Origin: JAVJSF01 sp040219555
GTDB taxonomy: Bacteria > Actinomycetota > Thermoleophilia > Miltoncostaeales > Miltoncostaeaceae
DNA length: 64,000 nucleotides
Direction of reading: 5' to 3'
Assembly (NCBI GenBank): GCA_040219555.1
Contig: JAVJSF010000014.1
Coordinates: forward strand, 1-64,000
The number at the start of each line of letters is the position of its first letter. Position 1 is the stretch's first letter. Below are positions 15,064-23,972 of this stretch, one piece after another. The notes under the pieces were generated by a model, which ran no database searches, was not told the origin of the DNA, and worked only from the letters and a program-made list of their open reading frames with translations. The translations under genes and the position numbers were made by a program.

Positions 15064-17919
15064 TCACCGCCAGATGCGCCGCACCGCCGTCTCGGCGTCG
15101 ATGGCCTCGGCGGCCGCCTCGGCGAGCGCCAGTCTCCCCGGGCCATCGCGGCCGGTGAACAGCACCTGCCCGGGTCCGAACCAGCGGGCCCAGGCGGCGT
15201 GGAAGGCGTCGGCGCGCTCGCGCCGGCCGGCCAGGTCGTCCGGCACGCCGCTCCAGCGCATCGGGTACGGGGTGCGTCCGGCGAGGGCGCGCAGGGCGGC
15301 GCCCAGGACGCCGTGCCGGCCGGGGACGAGGCGCGATACCACGTACCGCGAGGTGGCCGGCGGGCGCAGCAACTGGTCCAGGGCGGCCGTGAAGAGCGCG
15401 CTCTCCTGCTCGCTCGCCCCGGGGAGACTCACGCGCAGGTAGCCCGAGGCGCGCGGCTCGATCTCCAGCCCGCCGGCGACCTCGGGCGACAACTCGCCCA
15501 GTGTCGCCAGGGCGTCGCGCACCGCCAGCGCGGCGCGCTCGATCGGCATGAGCGAGTTCAGTTCATCGCGCGCCCGCCCGATGGCCAGGGCCGCGCCGAG
15601 CCGGCCGGCGGGGATCGGCTGGGCGGTGCCGGCCGTCCGCCGCGCGGGTGACCCCCCGGTCCTTGGTCGCACCACCAGGGTGCTGGTCTCGGACGCCGCG
15701 TACCCGCCACCCAGCCGCCACAGCGCTCGCGCGCGGCCGTGGTCGGCCGCGCGACGGGCCATCTGGTGGTTGATCTCGGCGAACTCGTCGTGCGCCGGTG
15801 GCGCGAACGGCCCGAGCGCGGGGTGGACGTGGCTGGGGCCGGCCTCGATGGCGCCGTCGTCGGCGGGCGCGTACAGGTGCTCGTGCTTGCGGACGAACCG
15901 CTCGTAGTCGGCCTCGCCGCGAGCGTGCCCCGGGGCGATGCAGACCACGTCCCAGTTGTTGGCCAGCTTCGCGGGGTCGGCCGGGTCGAGCCGCAGGGAG
16001 CGCCCGCGCATCTGGGTGGTCGACACGCGGGTCGTGGCGGCCGTGAGGTCCACCAGGCAGTTGACGCACGGGGCGTTCCAGCCCTCGCCCAGGAGGGCGC
16101 GGGTCCCGACCATGGCCATGATGTCGCCGTCCTGCAGCGCCTCGGTGGCCAGTCGCACCCAGGTCTGCGGGGTCCACTCGGGCCCGGTGGCCTCGATGCG
16201 CGCCAGGCCGGTCGGGTCGGGCTCCACGTGCCAGCCCTCCAGGCCGGGGGCGCGAGCGGCCAGCGCCGACATCAGCATCTGGGCGTCGGCGGGCATACAG
16301 CGCACCCCGCGCCCCGAGACAAGGGTGGGCACCAGGTGCCCCGTGCGGGCGTCGGACCCGAGCGCCTGCACCGCCTCGGCGGCCGTTCCGGCCGCGGCGG
16401 GCAGCACGCCCGTGAGGGCGTCGTCGGGGCGCTGCGCGCGGCGCTCGGCGTCGCACAGCACCAGCGCGCGGATGCCGTGTCCCCGCGCCGCGTGCTCGAC
16501 CGAGAGCACCTCCACCAGCGCCAGGGCCTTCGCGGCCGAGGACACCAGCAGCCGGTCCACGTCGCCGGCCCCGCGGCGGATCCCCTGGCGGGTGAGGGTG
16601 TAGCCCAGATCGCGCAGGGCCGCGGCGATGGCGGCGTCGCGCGCGGCGGCCTCGGGCGAGGGGTGGGTGCGCAGGCAGCGCAGCACGTAGTCCTGCAGCA
16701 GGGCCAGCCAGTCCTCCAGGCCCGGCTCCTCGCGATACCCCTCGCCGGTGGGGGCGCCTGCCGGCGGCGTGAGCCCCGCCGAGATCAGGAACCGCGCCCC
16801 GGCCCGCGCCAGGCGCGGGCGCCGGCGGGCGAAGGCCGCCCAGGAGAGGGCGGCGTCGTTGTCCTGCTCGCCGCCCCCGGGGCCGCCGCCCGCGTGGTCC
16901 TCATCCGGTTCCGCGGACGAGGCCACCGGCCGCTCGCGCATCCGCCCGATGACCCAGCCGGGGAAGCTGAGCGGGCCCTCCATGTCCTCGTGCAGCGTGG
17001 CCACCAGGTCGCGGAAGCGCTGGTCGTGGTCGTCCAGCCACCGCGACTCGCTGTCCAGCGGCTCGGTGAGCCACGCCAGCTCCTGGTAGGGCGCCAGGTG
17101 CCCGTCGATGACCACCGCCGGCGTGGGCACCGTGAAGTCCACCGGTCCCAGCAGGCTCTCGTACAGCTCGGCCTCGTCGGCGGTCAGCTCGCCCGGCGGC
17201 GTGGCGGTGAGCCCCACCAGGTGTGTCCCGGGCCCCAGTTCCTCCACGATCAGGCGCACGATGTAGCCCCACATCGAGGCCAGGTGGTGGCACTCGTCCA
17301 GAACCACCGTGCGCACCCCGGCCTGGCGCAGCGCGTCCAGGCGGCCCCGCGCGCCGGCCTGCAGCAGGTCCCCCAGGTGCAGGTCGCCGTGTTCGGCGCG
17401 CGCGATCTCGCGTTTGATGCCGTTGGCGATGCGCGCCAGCTCGCGCGAGCGCCGGCGGGCGGCCTCGCCGGTCCAGAGCGCCGCCGCGGTCGCGACGGCC
17501 TCGGGCGTCTCGCCGGTCACCTCGGCGCGCTCGGCGGTCCAGCGGCGCGTCGCCAGATCGCCCAGCACCAGCTCGGGCTCGTCCAGCCGGCACAGCGACT
17601 GGTAGGTGAGCACGGCGATCGGAGACCCCGGCTCGGTACCCACCTGGGCCGGGCCGGCGCCGAACATCGCCGCCGCGGCGGGCCACTGGGCCTGCACTGC
17701 CGAGTTCGGGGTCAGCACCACCGCCGGCGCGCCCAGCCGGCGGACGATCTCCACCCCGAGCAGGGTCTTGCCCGACCCGGGCGGGGCGACGATGTGGGTG
17801 CGGTGGCGCGACGCGGCCAGGTCGCGCTCCATGGCCGCCAGCGCCAGCTCCTGGTAGGGCCGCCAGCTGCCGGCGAAGCTCAGGGCCGCGAGCCCATCGT
17901 CGGGCGCCGCGAGGTTCAC
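15064..17919 (-). CDS. Large SF2 helicase (ResIII/XPB-like DEAD/DEAH family), solitary
   Basis: 951 residues. ATPase half: SWRPYQELALAAM (Q-like motif), Walker A APPGSGKT, DECH box VVLDECHHLA, and LTATPP. C-terminal helicase half: GTRALLGEGWNAPCVNCLVDL and the arginine-finger motif QMRGRSLRL. An acidic Gly-rich linker near residues 370-400 separates them, and a ~250-residue C-terminal extension matches nothing I recognise. Looks like a dsDNA translocase of the restriction/repair type, but no methylase or nuclease gene is adjacent. GTG start chosen because a leaderless 9-codon ORF ends in TGA overlapping it. Divergent from an FAD monooxygenase. Confidence 0.8.
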   Translation of the reverse strand: MNLAAPDDGLAALSFAGSWRPYQELALAAMERDLAASRHRTHIVAPPGSGKTLLGVEIVRRLGAPAVVLTPNSAVQAQWPAAAAMFGAGPAQVGTEPGSPIAVLTYQSLCRLDEPELVLGDLATRRWTAERAEVTGETPEAVATAAALWTGEAARRRSRELARIANGIKREIARAEHGDLHLGDLLQAGARGRLDALRQAGVRTVVLDECHHLASMWGYIVRLIVEELGPGTHLVGLTATPPGELTADEAELYESLLGPVDFTVPTPAVVIDGHLAPYQELAWLTEPLDSESRWLDDHDQRFRDLVATLHEDMEGPLSFPGWVIGRMRERPVASSAEPDEDHAGGGPGGGEQDNDAALSWAAFARRRPRLARAGARFLISAGLTPPAGAPTGEGYREEPGLEDWLALLQDYVLRCLRTHPSPEAAARDAAIAAALRDLGYTLTRQGIRRGAGDVDRLLVSSAAKALALVEVLSVEHAARGHGIRALVLCDAERRAQRPDDALTGVLPAAAGTAAEAVQALGSDARTGHLVPTLVSGRGVRCMPADAQMLMSALAARAPGLEGWHVEPDPTGLARIEATGPEWTPQTWVRLATEALQDGDIMAMVGTRALLGEGWNAPCVNCLVDLTAATTRVSTTQMRGRSLRLDPADPAKLANNWDVVCIAPGHARGEADYERFVRKHEHLYAPADDGAIEAGPSHVHPALGPFAPPAHDEFAEINHQMARRAADHGRARALWRLGGGYAASETSTLVVRPRTGGSPARRTAGTAQPIPAGRLGAALAIGRARDELNSLMPIERAALAVRDALATLGELSPEVAGGLEIEPRASGYLRVSLPGASEQESALFTAALDQLLRPPATSRYVVSRLVPGRHGVLGAALRALAGRTPYPMRWSGVPDDLAGRRERADAFHAAWARWFGPGQVLFTGRDGPGRLALAEAAAEAIDAETAVRRIWR

Positions 17920-17945
17920 CGGGTTCGGGTGCCGGGGCTGGTCAT
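17916..17945 (-). CDS. Leaderless micro-ORF coupled to the large helicase
   Basis: ATG-initiated 9-codon ORF encoding MTSPGTRTR, in a different frame from the helicase. Its TGA overlaps the helicase GTG start (GTGA). TAGTCT lies nine bases before its ATG, so the ribosome could load leaderless on this ORF and reinitiate on the helicase. Without it the helicase GTG has no ribosome-binding site. Confidence 0.5.
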   Translation of the reverse strand: MTSPGTRTR

Positions 17946-17954
17946 CCGCCGGCG

Positions 17955-17960
17955 AGACTA
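17955..17960 (-). promoter_or_regulatory. -10 of the large helicase transcript
   Basis: TAGTCT on the minus strand, nine bases before the ATG of the micro-ORF preceding the helicase. It lies about 50 bp from the divergent TAGCCT promoter of the FAD monooxygenase. Confidence 0.45.
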
Positions 17961-18009
17961 GCCGGTGAGGGGCTCGGCGGAGAGCCGACCGGCGGCGGGC
18001 GTAATCGTT

Positions 18010-18015
18010 TAGCCT
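18010..18015 (+). promoter_or_regulatory. Leaderless -10 of the FAD monooxygenase
   Basis: TAGCCT ends seven bases before the ATG at 18023, the spacing expected for a transcript starting at the start codon. The same hexamer precedes dnaE. Confidence 0.55.
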
Positions 18016-18022
18016 GCCCGCC

Positions 18023-19051
18023 ATGAACATCGTTATCGCCGGTGGGGGCATGGTCGGCATGACCCTCGCCCACCTGCTCCGACGCCGGGGGTTCGAGCCG
18101 GTCGTCGTCGAGCGCATGCGCGAGGGTGACTACGTCCCCCGCGGTTACATGATGGGTTTCCAGGGCTTCCCGCCGCTGGACGAGATCGGCCTCATGGGGG
18201 AGATCCGCGGCGCGGGGTGGGACATCGCCCCGCGCGAGGACGGCTCCACCGTGGCCATCGCCGTCAACATCAAGACGGTGCTGCACTCGCTGGCCCGCGA
18301 CCTGCCCGTGATGTACGAGCACTCGGTCGTGGGGCTCGAGAAGGACGGCGAGGGCCGCGTGGTGGGCGTGCAGGTGGAGGGCCCCGACGGCCCCCGCACG
18401 CTCCCGTCCGACCTCGTGGTGGCCTGCGACGGCGTCATGTCGCCGGTGCGCAACATGGCCGGCCTGGAGGCCGAGGTCACCGAGCTCTCGGATGCGTCGC
18501 TGGGCTTCATCAGCCCCAGCCCGGTGAGCATCTCGTTCAAGATGGAGTACTTCGCGGACGGCGGGCACATTGGCCTGCTGGGCTGGCCCGAGGGGTCGGC
18601 CGGCTGGCGGAGCCTCGACAAGATCGGTGCCGAGGCGGCGCTCGCCCCCGGGCTGGAGGCCATCAAGCGCATGTGGGCCCGCCTGATCCCCGAGTCCGAG
18701 CCGGGCGTCTCGGCGCTCACCTCCATGGATCAGGTGCGCTACAGCGAGCCGCGCATCATGAGTTGCCCGCGCTGGTGGACCCCGGGCGTCGTCATCATCG
18801 GCGACTCGGCCCACTTCTTCGGGCCCGAGACCGGTGTCAGCTCGGGGCTCGGCCTCGGCGACGCGCACGCGCTGGCCCAGGCCTGCATGCAGAACCGCGA
18901 CGACGCGGATGCGGCCTGTGCCAGCTACGACACCTGGCGCGCCCCGGTCATCCGGCCCTACGAGGCCACCGACCCCGGGCTCTCGCGCATGATGGGCGCC
19001 ACCGGCGAGCCGCGGCCCGAAGAGATGTGGCCGCCACCCGAGGGCATGTAG
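18023..19051 (+). CDS. FAD-dependent monooxygenase (PHBH/FAD_binding_3 family)
   Basis: 342 residues. N-terminal Rossmann motif IAGGGMVGMTLAHLL, a VVACDGVMSPVRN segment equivalent to the conserved DG motif, and GDSAHFFGPETGVSSGLGLGDA, the second FAD-binding GD motif with the helix contacting the flavin phosphate. Such enzymes hydroxylate aromatic or polyketide-like substrates or act as flavin halogenase/oxidoreductase relatives; the substrate is not predictable. The ATG is seven bases after TAGCCT, so a leaderless transcript is likely. Monocistronic, followed by bioY with its own promoter. Confidence 0.88.
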   Translation: MNIVIAGGGMVGMTLAHLLRRRGFEPVVVERMREGDYVPRGYMMGFQGFPPLDEIGLMGEIRGAGWDIAPREDGSTVAIAVNIKTVLHSLARDLPVMYEHSVVGLEKDGEGRVVGVQVEGPDGPRTLPSDLVVACDGVMSPVRNMAGLEAEVTELSDASLGFISPSPVSISFKMEYFADGGHIGLLGWPEGSAGWRSLDKIGAEAALAPGLEAIKRMWARLIPESEPGVSALTSMDQVRYSEPRIMSCPRWWTPGVVIIGDSAHFFGPETGVSSGLGLGDAHALAQACMQNRDDADAACASYDTWRAPVIRPYEATDPGLSRMMGATGEPRPEEMWPPPEGM

Positions 19052-19080
19052 GGGCCGACGCGATCTCGTCACGGCACCGG

Positions 19081-19086
19081 TAGGGT
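19081..19086 (+). promoter_or_regulatory. -10 of bioY transcript
   Basis: TAGGGT five bases upstream of the GTG of a micro-ORF that is coupled to bioY. The bioY ATG also has AAGGAG nine bases upstream, located inside the micro-ORF. Confidence 0.45.
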
Positions 19087-19091
19087 TCGCC

Positions 19092-19127
19092 GTGACGTCC
19101 TCTTCCCAAGGAGTTCCCCCTCCATGA
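19092..19127 (+). CDS. Leaderless micro-ORF coupled to bioY
   Basis: GTG-initiated 11-codon ORF encoding MTSSSQGVPPP, whose TGA overlaps the bioY ATG (ATGA). TAGGGT ends five bases before it. Its reading frame passes over the AAGGAG ribosome-binding site of bioY, so its translation should influence bioY initiation. Confidence 0.45.
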   Translation: MTSSSQGVPPP

Positions 19128-19762
19128 ACACGACGCGTGACGGCACCCTCATCGATGCCATCATCCCGCGCCCGAGCGACCGCACCCTCGCCATCGCGCG
19201 GGACGCGACCCTGGTGAGCGCAGGCATCCTGCTGATGACCCTCGCGGCCCAGGTGAACATCCCCTGGTACCCCGTCCCCCTGACCGGCGGCACCTTCGGG
19301 GCGCTGCTCATCGGTGGACTGCTGGGCTTCCGCCGCGGCACGCTGAGCCTGGCGCTGTACGTGCTGGTCGGCATCCTCGGCCTCGGCGTCTTCTCCGAGT
19401 GGAGCGGCGGCTGGGACTACTTCACCGGCAGCACCGGCGGCTACCTGATCGGCTACGTGTTCGCGGCCGCGCTGGTGGGCTTCTTCGCCGACCGCGGCTT
19501 CGACCGCAGCATCACCAGCATGGTGGGCATCCTGCTGATCGCGAACGCCATCATCTACGCCGTCGGCGTCCCGTGGCTGGCCGCCTGGACCGCGCCGGGC
19601 GCCGAGGCCGCCTTCGGCTGGAGCGCGGCGTACGAGTTCGGCCTGCAGCCGTTCATCCCGGGCGACATCGTGAAGCTCTTCTTCGCGGCCTGCCTGCTGC
19701 CGGGTGGCTGGGCGCTGATGAGGAAGCTGGGCGCCAAGGACGACCCGCCGGCGGGCTCATAG
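19124..19762 (+). CDS. bioY: BioY biotin transporter (ECF S component)
   Basis: 212 residues with about six membrane helices. Family hallmark region NIPWYPVPLTGGTFGALL near the N-terminus and GSTGGYLIGYVFAAAL further on are characteristic of BioY substrate-binding subunits. It captures biotin at the membrane, either alone or with a shared EcfAT energising module that is not in this window. No BioM/BioN neighbours. Biotin would serve acetyl- or propionyl-CoA carboxylase; the next operon handles methylmalonyl-CoA, the product of the latter. ATG preceded by AAGGAG at nine bases. Confidence 0.92.
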   Translation: MNTTRDGTLIDAIIPRPSDRTLAIARDATLVSAGILLMTLAAQVNIPWYPVPLTGGTFGALLIGGLLGFRRGTLSLALYVLVGILGLGVFSEWSGGWDYFTGSTGGYLIGYVFAAALVGFFADRGFDRSITSMVGILLIANAIIYAVGVPWLAAWTAPGAEAAFGWSAAYEFGLQPFIPGDIVKLFFAACLLPGGWALMRKLGAKDDPPAGS

Positions 19763-19816
19763 ACGGGTGATCCGACCCCGGGCGGCCGCCACCACGCGCG
19801 CCGCCCGGACGTGCCC

Positions 19817-19822
19817 TAGAAT
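19817..19822 (+). promoter_or_regulatory. Leaderless -10 of the methylmalonyl-CoA mutase operon
   Basis: TAGAAT ends eight bases before the mutA ATG at 19831. The 19763-19816 gap shows no other signal. Confidence 0.55.
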
Positions 19823-19830
19823 TGCTCGGA

Positions 19831-21759
19831 ATGCCGACTAATTCGCCCCAGCCCGAGGTCCTGAGCCTGGCCGACGGCTTCCCGCCGGTCGGCCGCGAGC
19901 GGTGGATGGACGCCGTGGTGGGGGTGCTCTCGCGCGGCCGCGACCTCGACGCCGAGGCCCTGGCGGCGCGCTTCGACGCGGTGCTGCGCACCGCGACCCA
20001 CGAGGGGATCACGCTCGAGCCTCTCTACACGGCGGCCGACGCGCCGGAGCCGGGCGCGGAGGGACTGCCCGGGTTCGCCCCCTTCACCCGGGGGACCGCA
20101 CCGCTGCGCCCGGGGGGCGTCTGGGATGTCCGCCAGGTGGTGCGGGTCGCCGGCGACGGCGCCTCCGCGGCGGGCCGTGCCGTACGGGAACTCGAGCGCG
20201 GTGCGGTGTCGGTGGAACTCGACCTGCGCGAGGCGGACACCATCGACACCGCCCTGCTGGACCGGGTGCTGGAGGGCGTCCACCTGGACGCCGCCCCGGT
20301 GGGCCTGTGGGCGGGCCCGCGCGCGGCCGCGGCCGCGCGGGCGCTCGGGGCCGTCTGCGCCGAGCGGGGGGTCGACCCGCTGAGGGCCGCCGGGGCCCTG
20401 GGGATCGATCCCATCGGCGACCACGCCCAGAGCGGGGGCGCGGCCGGGTCCGTGGCGGACCGGCTGGAGGAGGCCGCCGCGCTCGCGCGCGTGGTGGGCT
20501 CGCGCAACCCGCACGTCCGGGGCATCGCCGTCGACGTGGCCCGCTACCACGCCGCCGGCGGGACCCAGACCCAGGCCCTCGGCCTGGCGCTCGCGACCGG
20601 CGTCGCGTACCTGCGGGTCCTCGTGCGCGCCGGGATGAGCACCCGGGACGCCGCCGCACAGATCGAGTTCAGGGTCGCGGCGCCCCCGGATCAGTTCCCC
20701 ACGATCGCCTCGCTGCGCGCCCTTCGCACCTGCTGGGCGCGGGTGGGCGAGGTGGTGGGCCTGCCCGCCGAGGCGCGCGGGGCCCGCATCCACGCCGTGC
20801 CGGCCACGGCCACGCTGACCCGCCACGACCCGTGGGTGAACCTGCTGCGGGGCACCGTCTCGTGCTTCGCCGCCGCGGTGGGCGGAGCCGACGTGGTGAC
20901 GGTCGCCCCCTACGACGACCTGGCCCCGGGCGGCGCCGGCGAGCTGGGGCGGCGGATGGCGCGCAACACGCAGGCCCTCCTGGCCGACGAGTCCGGTGTG
21001 GGCCGGGTGGTCGATCCGGCCGGCGGCTCGCACTTCGTGGAGCGGCTCACCGCCCAGATGGCCACCTCCGCCTGGGCCTGGTTCCAGGAACTCGAGGCCG
21101 CCGGCGGCGCCGTGGCCGCGATCGAGACCGGCCTGGTGGCCGAGCGCCTGGACGAGCGCTGGGAGGCGCGGCGCGCGGCGATCGCACACCGCCGCGACCC
21201 GATCACGGGCGTCAGCGAGTTCCCGATCCTCGAGGAGGACGTCCCGGCCCCCTCCGGGCAGGCCGTGGCGGAGACGGGTGCGCCGTTCCCGCCGCTGCCG
21301 GTGCGGCGCCACGCCGAGCAGTTCGAGGCGCTGCGCGCACGCGCCGAACGCCACCGGGCCGCCACGGGCGCTCGTCCGTCCGTGTTCCTGGCCACGCTGG
21401 GGACGCCCGCCGACCACATCGCCCGGGCCACCTTCGCGGCCAATCTGTTCGCCGCCGGCGGCATCGAGGCGCTCCCGGGCGGCGATCTGGCGCCCGGCGA
21501 CGACGTGGGCGCTGCCTTCGTCGCCTCCGGCGCCCGGCTGGCCTGCATCTGCTCCACGGACGCCCTCTACTCGGAGCGGGCCGCCGCGGCCGCCTCGGCC
21601 CTGCGCTCGGCCGGCGCGGCGCGCGTGCATCTGGCGGGAGCTCCGGGGGCCGACGCGGACGCGCTGCGCGACGCCGGAGTGGACGAGTTCGCCCATTCGG
21701 GAATCGACGCCCTGGCGCTCCTCGATCGCGCCCTCGACGCCGCCGGGGTGGCCCCGTGA
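19831..21759 (+). CDS. mutA: Methylmalonyl-CoA mutase small (beta) subunit
   Basis: 642 residues. The N-terminal TIM-barrel half aligns with the large subunit encoded next (shared features such as ARNTQALLADESGVGRVVDPAGGSHFVERLT), but the C-terminal cobalamin-type domain lacks the DxHxxG cobalt-binding motif. This identifies the non-catalytic partner of a heterodimeric mutase. With the large subunit it interconverts (R)-methylmalonyl-CoA and succinyl-CoA. ATG at 19831 chosen over a TTG three codons earlier because TAGAAT ends eight bases upstream, indicating a leaderless start. Overlaps the next gene by four bases (GTGA). Confidence 0.92.
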   Translation: MPTNSPQPEVLSLADGFPPVGRERWMDAVVGVLSRGRDLDAEALAARFDAVLRTATHEGITLEPLYTAADAPEPGAEGLPGFAPFTRGTAPLRPGGVWDVRQVVRVAGDGASAAGRAVRELERGAVSVELDLREADTIDTALLDRVLEGVHLDAAPVGLWAGPRAAAAARALGAVCAERGVDPLRAAGALGIDPIGDHAQSGGAAGSVADRLEEAAALARVVGSRNPHVRGIAVDVARYHAAGGTQTQALGLALATGVAYLRVLVRAGMSTRDAAAQIEFRVAAPPDQFPTIASLRALRTCWARVGEVVGLPAEARGARIHAVPATATLTRHDPWVNLLRGTVSCFAAAVGGADVVTVAPYDDLAPGGAGELGRRMARNTQALLADESGVGRVVDPAGGSHFVERLTAQMATSAWAWFQELEAAGGAVAAIETGLVAERLDERWEARRAAIAHRRDPITGVSEFPILEEDVPAPSGQAVAETGAPFPPLPVRRHAEQFEALRARAERHRAATGARPSVFLATLGTPADHIARATFAANLFAAGGIEALPGGDLAPGDDVGAAFVASGARLACICSTDALYSERAAAAASALRSAGAARVHLAGAPGADADALRDAGVDEFAHSGIDALALLDRALDAAGVAP

Positions 21760-23972
21760 GCATCCCCGACTTCCGCGACGTGCCGCTGGCCGGCGGCGAG
21801 GACCCCTCCGGCTCGCGCGCCGACTGGGAACGCGCCGCAGAGCAGGCCACGGGGCTCCCGGCCGAGGAGACGGCCTGGCACACGCCCGAGGGCATCCAGG
21901 TGGCCCCGCTGGCCACGCCCGAGGACCGCGCGGGGCTCGACTTCCTGGACACCTACCCCGGGATGGCGCCCTTCCTGCGCGGCCCGTACCCGACGATGTA
22001 CGTGAACCAGCCGTGGACCATCCGCCAGTACGCGGGCTTCTCCACGGCCGAGGAGTCCAACGCCTTCTACCGGCGCAACCTGGCGGCCGGTCAGAAGGGC
22101 CTGTCGGTGGCCTTCGACCTGCCCACCCACCGCGGGTACGACAGCGACCACCCGCGCGTGGCCGGGGACGTGGGCATGGCCGGGGTGGCCATCGACTCGA
22201 TCCTCGACATGCGCCAGTTGTTCTCGGGCATCCCGCTCGACCAGATGACCGTGTCGATGACCATGAACGGCGCGGTGCTGCCGATCCTGGCGCTCTACAT
22301 CGTGGCCGCCGAGGAGCAGGGGGTCTCGCCCGAGAAGCTGGCCGGGACCATCCAGAACGACATCCTCAAGGAGTTCATGGTCCGCAACACCTACATCTAT
22401 CCGCCGGGCCCCTCCATGCGGATCGTGTCGGACATCTTCGCCTACACCGCCCAGCGCATGCCGCGCTACAACTCGATCTCGATCTCCGGCTACCACATGC
22501 AGGAGGCCGGGGCGACGGCGGACCTCGAGCTGGCCTACACGCTGGCCGACGGGGTGGAGTACCTGCGCGCCGGGCGCGAGGCCGGGATGGAGGTGGACGC
22601 CTTCGCGCCGCGGCTGTCGTTCTTCTGGGCCATCGGCATGAACTTCTTCATGGAGGTGGCCAAGCTGCGCGCGGCACGCCTGCTGTGGGCGCGCCTGGTG
22701 CGCGACTTCGGCCCCAGCAACGAGAAGTCGCTCTCGCTGCGCACCCACTCGCAGACCTCGGGCTGGTCGCTGACCGCGCAGGACGTCTACACCAACGTCA
22801 TGCGCACCTGCATCGAGGCCATGGCCGCCACCCAGGGCCACACGCAGTCGCTGCACACCAACGCCCTGGACGAGGCGCTGGCTCTGCCAACCGACTTCAG
22901 CGCGCGCATCGCGCGCAACACCCAGTTGTTCCTGGCACAGGAGTCGGGCACCACGCGCGTCATCGACCCGTGGGGCGGCAGCTACCTGGTGGAGCGGCTC
23001 ACCCACGACCTGGCCCGGGCCGCGTGGGGGCACATCCAGGAGATCGAGGCGGCAGGCGGCATGACCGCCGCCATCGAGGAGGGCATCCCCAAGCTGCGCA
23101 TCGAGGAGGCCGCGGCGCGCGCCCAGGCGCGCATCGACTCGGGCCAGCAGCCGGTGATCGGCGTCAACCGCCACCGGCTGGCCGACGACGAGCCGCCGGA
23201 CGTCCTGAAGGTCGACAACCGTTCGGTGCGCCGGCAGCAGCTCGCCAAGCTGGAGCGCCTGCGCGCCGAGCGCGATCAGGCCGCCTGCGACGCCGCCCTG
23301 GAGCGGCTGACGGCCGCCGCCGGGCGTGCCTCGGAGGGCACCCGTGGCCCCGGCCTGGAGGAGAATCTGCTGCACCTGGCCGTCGATGCCGCCCGCGCCA
23401 AGGCCACCGTGGGCGAGATCTCCGCCGCCCTGGAGCGCGTCTACGGCAGGCACACGGCGCGCATCCGTACCATCGCGGGCGTGTACCGCAGCGAGGTGGG
23501 CGACTCCGACGAGGCCGAGCGCGTCCACGCGCGCGTGGCCCGTTTCTCGGCCGACAACGGGCGCCGGCCGCGCATCCTCGTGGCCAAGATGGGCCAGGAC
23601 GGGCACGATCGCGGCCAGAAGGTGATCGCCACCGCGTTCGCCGACCTCGGCTTCGACGTCGACGTGGGCCCCCTGTTCCAGACCCCGGCGGAGGTGGCCC
23701 GCCAAGCCGTGGAGGCCGACGTGCACGTGGTGGGGGTCAGCTCCCTGGCCGCCGGCCACCTGACGCTGGTGCCCGAGCTGCGTCGCGAGCTCGAGGACCA
23801 GGGGGCGGGGGAGATCCTGGTGGCCGTGGGGGGCGTCATCCCGGCCGGCGACTGGGATGAGCTGCGGGCCGCGGGCGCGGCGGCCATCTTCCCGCCCGGC
23901 ACCGTGATCGCCCGCGCGGCCGACGAGCTGCTGGACCGGCTGGAACAGGCGCAGGCCGGCCCGGCTCGATGA
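21756..23972 (+). CDS. mutB: Methylmalonyl-CoA mutase large (alpha) subunit
   Basis: 738 residues. The substrate-binding barrel contains RGPYPTMYVNQPWTIRQYAGF and the radical-handling region around SISGYHMQEAGAT. The C-terminal B12-binding domain has the lower-ligand motif DGHDRG (DxHxxG) near residue 616. Catalyses adenosylcobalamin-dependent rearrangement of methylmalonyl-CoA and succinyl-CoA, used in propionate, odd-chain fatty-acid and branched-chain amino-acid breakdown. GTG start overlaps the mutA stop codon. Full length and intact. Epimerase and propionyl-CoA carboxylase genes are not in the window. Confidence 0.96.
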   Translation: MSIPDFRDVPLAGGEDPSGSRADWERAAEQATGLPAEETAWHTPEGIQVAPLATPEDRAGLDFLDTYPGMAPFLRGPYPTMYVNQPWTIRQYAGFSTAEESNAFYRRNLAAGQKGLSVAFDLPTHRGYDSDHPRVAGDVGMAGVAIDSILDMRQLFSGIPLDQMTVSMTMNGAVLPILALYIVAAEEQGVSPEKLAGTIQNDILKEFMVRNTYIYPPGPSMRIVSDIFAYTAQRMPRYNSISISGYHMQEAGATADLELAYTLADGVEYLRAGREAGMEVDAFAPRLSFFWAIGMNFFMEVAKLRAARLLWARLVRDFGPSNEKSLSLRTHSQTSGWSLTAQDVYTNVMRTCIEAMAATQGHTQSLHTNALDEALALPTDFSARIARNTQLFLAQESGTTRVIDPWGGSYLVERLTHDLARAAWGHIQEIEAAGGMTAAIEEGIPKLRIEEAAARAQARIDSGQQPVIGVNRHRLADDEPPDVLKVDNRSVRRQQLAKLERLRAERDQAACDAALERLTAAAGRASEGTRGPGLEENLLHLAVDAARAKATVGEISAALERVYGRHTARIRTIAGVYRSEVGDSDEAERVHARVARFSADNGRRPRILVAKMGQDGHDRGQKVIATAFADLGFDVDVGPLFQTPAEVARQAVEADVHVVGVSSLAAGHLTLVPELRRELEDQGAGEILVAVGGVIPAGDWDELRAAGAAAIFPPGTVIARAADELLDRLEQAQAGPAR

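Noticed and set aside
11847..15146. 1,099-codon open frame on the minus strand spanning the cyclase and FAD genes
   Set aside because: It is out of frame with three well-supported genes on the same strand and is made of Arg/Gly/Pro low-complexity sequence typical of a shadow frame.
15064..17919. A restriction-modification or known multi-gene defence system built around the large helicase
   Set aside because: Neighbours are a diguanylate cyclase and an FAD monooxygenase; no methylase, nuclease or other defence partner is present.
17943..17945. ATG near 17945 as the start of the large helicase
   Set aside because: It is in another frame and hits TGA after nine codons; it fits better as a micro-ORF that hands over to the GTG at 17919.
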